Shown here: positions 16,791-21,569 of the stretch, in pieces | How the letters are laid out: each line of letters opens with the position of its first letter | Position numbering within the stretch: position 1 is the first letter of the stretch | Source of the DNA: Larix sibirica | Taxonomy: Eukaryota > Streptophyta > Pinopsida > Pinales > Pinaceae | NCBI GenBank assembly: GCA_004151065.3 | Contig: NWUY0300047750.1 | Span: 10,533 to 32,101 of the forward strand | DNA length: 21,569 nucleotides | Direction of reading: 5' to 3' | Made by a program: the position numbers and the translations under genes | Notes under the pieces: model-generated | Database searches by the model: none | Seen by the model: the letters and a program-made list of their open reading frames with translations, nothing else | What the model was told of the DNA's origin: nothing

Positions 16791-17944
16791 AAAAATAGTT
16801 TGAATCCTGATCATTGGATAGGAGATGCAAGTATCTCTAAATAAACACCAAATCCTAGCGAAAAGGACAAGGGAAAAGGAGTAATAGTGGAAGAGGCAAC
16901 AAACCCAAGTAATTTGGAAAATATTATTTCATGTGGTGACATACATATTCCTGATCATGTTGATGATATTGCAGATTTAGAGTTAATTGCTTATAACAAG
17001 AGGTAGAAAACCATTGTCAAACAGGTTCAGAGGAAGAGGAAAATTGATGTTGATAAAGTTATTGTTTGTACTACAGAAGAGCAAGTTTAGGATGCAAAAA
17101 AAGACTAAAATTTCAGAATTGCTAACTGTTGGGTTAGTTATCATAGAAGCTTCCATACACAAACCCAAAACATAAATTGTTGATGTGGAGAATAATATTG
17201 CTCTACTAGAGAATCAAGTTAAGTATTACAAATATACACAAGCTATGCTATCATATTTTTTAGAAGAAAAAAATTAATTGAATATAGCTCTAATTAACAT
17301 ATTGTTAAAGGATTTTATGCCAAAGTTTTTAAGATGCAAGACTACAATTTCCAATTTTCTATTTTGTATAATGAGAATCTGAAAATGGAAGGAATTGCAA
17401 GAAAAAAATGAGGAGAAAATAAGTTTTATTAGAAACAACCGGAATCATAGGAAAAATGAATATCATGACTTAAGGGTTTTAACTTTAAAAAGGATATTTA
17501 TGAGATGGAACAATATGTCAATTACCGGGGAAGATTGGTACATGGATCACAAGGGAAAATTGAAGATGAATGGTCAGCTTGTATAAAAATCCGATATTTT
17601 ATTGAAGATACAGCAAATCAATGCCAATTACCAACTTTTGTCCCACCTAAAAATTTCTATGAAGCTAATCAAGTGGCTAAATCATTAAAAATCCTACAGG
17701 AAAAAACATATGGCATAGATGCAACAAAGTTATCATGTGGATAAAGGACATCTCAAAATATTTATTTCTGATGAATCCAAAAAAATGGCACGGATTCAAT
17801 GTGCCTTGCCCAAAGTTGAAAAATACATTAAAATATTCATGATGCAGATGCCATATCTGAGTGTCCAACTCATACAACATATTTTTCCTCATTCTGATTT
17901 ATTGAATGATTTATTTGAACAATGGTAAAAATATGAACAAGTAC
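16791..17944 (+). pseudogene. Copy B, C-terminal part
   Basis: Legible fragments in order: EKDKGKGVIVEEATNPSNLE (about 16861), a basic NKRxKTIVKQVQRKRKIDVD region near 17000, KISELLTVGLVIIEASIHKP, a short leucine-spaced helix, then ORF 17505-17744 with HGSQGKIEDEWSACIKIRYF and PTFVPPKNFYEANQVAKSLK. ORF 17719-17928 follows in a shifted frame with YHVDKGHLKIFISDESKKM, ending LLNDLFEQW. Both last ORFs match copy A in order. The LINE begins 16 bases after the final stop. Confidence 0.55.
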
Positions 17945-17993
17945 TTGACGCTCTCCTAGGGTTAGCAGTGTTGCTGCTCACCAAGGACGACGC

Positions 17994-19342
17994 ATGGCTT
18001 CAACGCCCTCGGACCCTTCTCCAAAGGAGAATTGGCGGCATATGGATCTCACTTTCCAGGATTTGGTCACCTCCTCTCCCCTCCTTTCTGCCACGGATTC
18101 TCCCATCTCTGCCTTCGTCAAACGAGCCGTTGCACCAAGAATCCAGATCATGTCCGCAACTTCAAGAATGAAAGCTCTCTCCCTGAGTGAACGTGGCCTT
18201 ATTTGCCAGTTTACTGGGCTATGGCCTTCACCAAAAACCATGGAAACTTGGATCTCCATGAATTGGATGCCTCTCATTTCTGGAGGTCTTCAACATTGCT
18301 TCTGTGGAAAAGGTTTTTTACTTTCTTTTTCGAACTCAAGGAAGAAAAATACCTCATGTTTTGAAGCGGCCCGTATTTATTGGGCCCAAGAGGACTCTAT
18401 CTCAATCGTTGGTGCTTATCCTTCGATCTGGATAAAGATGTCCCTTCAGCTGTGCTAGTTTGGGTTCATCTTCCCCATTTTCCCCTCCATTGTTGGAACA
18501 ATGAAGGTCTTCAGGTAATCGAAAACTCTTTAGGAAAATTTATTGATAAAGCTGAACCAAAAGTTTCGCTATTCTCTTGTGCCAGGATATCTGTTGAAGT
18601 CGATCTGGAAAACGGACTACCGGAAGGAGTAAACCTGTTCATGGACAGTTGGGAGTTCTACCAAAAATTTGATTATGAGAAACTTCCTTTCAAATGCAGG
18701 AAATGCCATGAATATGGTCACTTTGTAAATAACTGTCCTAAAGCAGTCCAGGAATCCAATGAAAAAAACCAAGAGGAGGGATGGCAACAGACCAAAAAAG
18801 GGGGAAAAAAAACGAACCCTACTCCCGCCATCAACAACACTGGAGATCACATAGGAAAAAACAAGGAAAAAATTGGTCCCTCTACTAGCAATCAATTTGA
18901 ATCCTTGACTCCGGAGGAAGGAGAAATCCTTGATTCAAAAATCCCTGCAACAAATGCTGAAACATAATATTACAGGAATCAACCTTCTCCTTCCCCCTCT
19001 ATTGTAGTCAATGAAGTGATTGTTGACAGAGAAAGCGATGGAACAACAACCCCCGAAGAAACCTGGGAAGAGATGGTAAAGCAAAGCAGATTCAATCCAT
19101 TATCTTCAACTCCAGGGAATACATCCTCTCAAGGGACCCAGGAAATCTCATACTCAGGCCCACCTATGTCCACCTGAGGAAGAAAGTCCCATAAACAACA
19201 TCAAGAAAATGAAACAGGAAGAGAAATGGAACTCGAAAGGCAACTTAGCATAGAGGACACTAAACTTCTGCAAAATAAAAAGAGCAGTGGCGGTTTCAAG
19301 GATACTAGATCCCGAGCAGGAGCTCTCGCATCCAAGAAATAA
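17994..19342 (+). pseudogene. LINE ORF1 (DUF4283-like and CCHC zinc knuckle)
   Basis: This is the RNA-binding protein of plant L1 elements, which packages the LINE transcript. It starts at ATG 17994 (MASTPSDPSPKENWRHMD). The N-terminal DUF4283-like domain runs to about 18600, including SGGLQHCFCGKGF in the first frame and GLYLNRWCLSFDLDKDVP and VWVHLPHFPLHCWNNEGL in the second. A frameshift at the T run 18314-18319 joins the two. The CCHC knuckle (Cys 18695, Cys 18704, His 18719, Cys 18734; C-X2-C-X4-H-X4-C) is intact. A polar low-complexity tail follows. In-frame stops are TGA 18362, TAA 18965 and TGA 19175; the frame then runs to TAA 19340-19342, overlapping the ORF2 start. About 450 codons in all, normal for the family. 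Confidence 0.85.
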
Positions 19343-21569
19343 TGAAAATTGTCTCTTGGAACTGCAGAGGTCTGGGGGTACAATCAAGGTAGAAGCCCTA
19401 AAAAACATCCTAAGCTCTAAGAAACCATACATTCTGCTACTTCAAGAGACACATACAACAAAAGAAGAGGTATTAAGTCTCTCTTGCCTCTTATGGAAAA
19501 ATAGTATAGGAAATGCAGTGAGCTCTAGAGGAGCTTCAGGAGGAATCGCTCTATTTTGTAGATTGGACAAGTACAAAATTCGATCAGTTATTGAAAAAAA
19601 TCATTGGATGCTGGTGGAAATTAAAAATGAAAGCAACCAAGATCTTATCTATATCTGTAATGTATATGGACCCACTCATTATAGAGATAAAATGAACTTC
19701 TGGAACTCTCTTCTTTCGCTAAGATCCGATCTACATGGGAAAGAGGTCATTATAGCAAGGGAATTCAATACCACGAAATCAAGACTGGAAAAAAGAGGAG
19801 GATTTGTTGTTAGAGATCCCTTCGGCGAAAAGTTAGAGGACCTAATGGCCGATCTAGATTTATTGGATCCCCCTCCAAAAAATGAGACTTACACGTAGAA
19901 CAACAAATGAGCTGGACTAGGACACATTGCTGCTAGACTTGACAGATTCTTGGTAAGTTCCTCCTTCCTTCAAAAAAACCTTCTTTTGATTTCCTCCATT
20001 ATTCCTTCAGCCACCTCTGATCATAAACCTATTTCTTTCTTCATCTCCCCACCCTCAAACTTTGGGCCTATCCCTTTCAGACTTAACCCCCTTTGGCTCA
20101 ATAACGCTAAGGTTCTAGATATTATCCTTTTGGTTTGGAACTCCTCCTTCCCTCGTTCCCCTAGTTACATATGGGAATCAAAATTGAGGGAAACCCGTTC
20201 TGCACTCAAAAAATGGGCCATATCCTCCTTTAGAGATCTGTCCTCCCATAAATTGAATCTTCAATATGGACTAACAGATCTCCACTCTAAAATGGAACAT
20301 GATGATATCACCAGCACTTCCCTATCTCAAGAAAAAATCATAAATCTTGAAATCCTAAAAGCGGCCAAACAAGAAGAAGAGGTATGGAGAATAAAATCTC
20401 GACAAATCTGGCTAAAAGGAGGAGATAGAAACAATGTGTATTTCCACAAACAAACCATGGCCAGAATGAGTTTCAACTTCATCAAGGAACTAAAAGACAT
20501 CAACAATAAAAAAATCACTAGACAGGAAGAAATCAAAAGGCTCGCTTTCCAACATTTTAGTCAACTCTATTATGACAGCGGGGACACTGACCCAATTTGT
20601 CAAGCATATCTACTCTCAAGAATTCATACTTCTATCTCTGACTTGGAAAATAAGGACATGGAGAAACCTATTTTAGAGCAAGAAATCATTGAAGCAATTT
20701 GGTCTCTCCATCCTGATAAAGCCCCGAGACCAAATGGCTTCACAATTAACTTTTACAGAGCTGCTTGGGAAATCATCAAAGATGATCTAGAAAGGATGCT
20801 AAACTGGACTAGGAAAAAAGATAAAATCGGAGGAGCTACAAATTCCACCTTCCTGCCTTTGATCCCAAAGGAAAAAAACCCTCTCACGATGGAAATATTT
20901 TTCCCTATCTCCCTCTGCAACACCTCCTATAAGAGCCTCACAAAAATTATTGCCACAAGAATGAAGAAGATAATGGCGCAAATCATTTCAGATACACAAG
21001 GAGGCTTCATCGCTGGAAGGAAAATCATGGATAACATCATTATTGTTCAAGAAATCATTCACTCCAACCTGGAACAAAAACAACAAGGTATGGAAATTAA
21101 ATTGGATATGGAAAATGCTTTTGATAGGGTAAATCATTTCTTCTTGTTCAAGATAATTCAAAGATTAGGCTTCTCTAAAAGATTTATTAAATGGATTAAA
21201 GCTTGCATTAGCAGTCTCTGGATTGCCCCTCTTGTCAATGGTAGACCTGCTAGCTTCTTCCAAGCCTCTTGGGGGCTACGTCAAGGATGCCTTCTTTCCC
21301 CTTTTCTCTATCTTTTAGTTGTTGAATCTTTGAGCAGGAAACTGTAATCCCTCCAAGACAATGGTCAGCTTAAATGACTAAAAATTGCTAGAGGAGTTAA
21401 AGCTGCAAATCATGCTCAGTTCGCAGATGACACCATCCTCCTCAGGGGAGATTCTATTATCATTGCTAACATATTTAAGGAAACCCTTTCCTCCTTTATT
21501 CAAGATTCAGATGGAAAAGTAAACACTATAAAAACCAAAATATATGGTTGGAACTGCACAGAAAGAACA
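19342..21569 (+). pseudogene. LINE ORF2 (endonuclease and reverse transcriptase), partial
   Basis: ATG 19342 opens MKIVSWNCRGLG, the canonical APE endonuclease start, but the run of five G at 19374-19378 is one base short and shifts the frame; reading resumes as IKVEALKNILSSKKPYILLL. QETH (Glu 19446) and SDH (20016-20024) are intact, while GDFN has become REFN (19758-19769). TAG 19896 and TGA 19908 interrupt, then 19950-21347 is open for 465 codons: YFHKQ region, PDKAPRPNGF (normally PGPDG), LDMENAFDRV with catalytic Asp 21105, and GLRQGCLLSPFLY. TAA 21345 and TGA 21375 precede FADD (21420-21431), the intact RT active site. The window ends inside the RT domain. Confidence 0.9.

Larger units (their letters stand above)
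15118..17944 (+). mobile_element. Copy B of the unnamed repeat family, 3' part
   Basis: This continues copy B after the insertion, collinear with about 1585-4425 of copy A. It is less damaged than copy A: several codons that are stops in copy A are sense here. It ends at about 17944, where similarity to copy A (AAATATGA...ACAAGTA) gives way to the 5' end of a LINE; the remainder of copy B should lie beyond the LINE. Confidence 0.7.
17945..21569 (+). mobile_element. L1-type LINE (non-LTR retrotransposon), 5' part
   Basis: The element starts with CTTGACGCTCTCCTAGGGTT right where copy B similarity ends, has a leader of about 49 bp, ORF1 with a CCHC knuckle, then ORF2 with an APE-type endonuclease and reverse transcriptase. 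It runs off the right edge within the RT, so the poly(A) tail and target-site duplication are not visible. It is clearly richer in G+C than its surroundings and has far fewer lesions than the other elements, so it is the youngest large element here. The presence of the 5' end suggests a full-length insertion. Confidence 0.9.

Noticed and set aside
17978-18277. 99-codon minus-strand ORF
   Set aside because: Antisense shadow of the LINE ORF1 N-terminal region, which has family-like sequence on the plus strand.
19154-19432. Minus-strand ORFs opposite the LINE ORF1-ORF2 junction
   Set aside because: Both are antisense to the ORF1 tail and endonuclease start, which carry recognisable sequence.

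Overview
This AT-rich window is a stack of decayed transposable elements in what is almost certainly a nuclear plant genome. The plant call rests on three things seen in the sequence: a minus-strand LTR next to a primer-binding site for plant initiator tRNA-Met; a Ty3/gypsy polyprotein of a plant type; and an L1-type LINE whose ORF1 has the plant DUF4283-like plus CCHC layout. A large-genome seed plant, perhaps a gymnosperm, is plausible from the density of old, stop-riddled elements, but the species cannot be named. I see no intact host gene, no rRNA or tRNA gene, and no bacterial-style operon.

Layout from left to right. (1) 1-588: the 5' end of a minus-strand LTR retrotransposon, with a 301-bp LTR (288-588) bounded by perfect 9-bp inverted termini and an adjoining primer-binding site. 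(2) About 877-4470: copy A of a repeat family I cannot name, which once encoded one long protein with a conserved N-terminal region, a very long Lys/Glu coiled coil and a conserved C-terminal region. (3) 5335-11135: a degenerate Ty3/gypsy gag-pol with the domain order gag, protease, RNase H, reverse transcriptase, RNase H, integrase; most catalytic centres are damaged. (4) 11136-12377: non-coding, with a 54-bp tandem repeat built on a palindrome. (5) About 12378-17944: copy B of the unknown family, in the same orientation as copy A and interrupted near its N-terminus by a 2.04-kb insertion (about 13076-15117). The insertion carries a TA microsatellite with an undetermined base, a 55-bp minisatellite, an AT-rich array and a possible promoter-exon-intron cassette. 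(6) About 17945 to the window end: the 5' part of an L1-type LINE inserted into the 3' end of copy B. It is less decayed than everything else, with ORF1 and ORF2 overlapping at TAATG.

The elements do not cooperate; they record a history. Copies A and B share two premature stops exactly 51 codons apart, so their common ancestor was already broken, while other stops are private to one copy. The 2-kb insertion and the LINE both interrupt copy B and so came later. The points most worth following up are the unnamed duplicated family, its direct-repeat arrangement around the gypsy element, the cassette-bearing insertion, and the UAAUG junction of the LINE.
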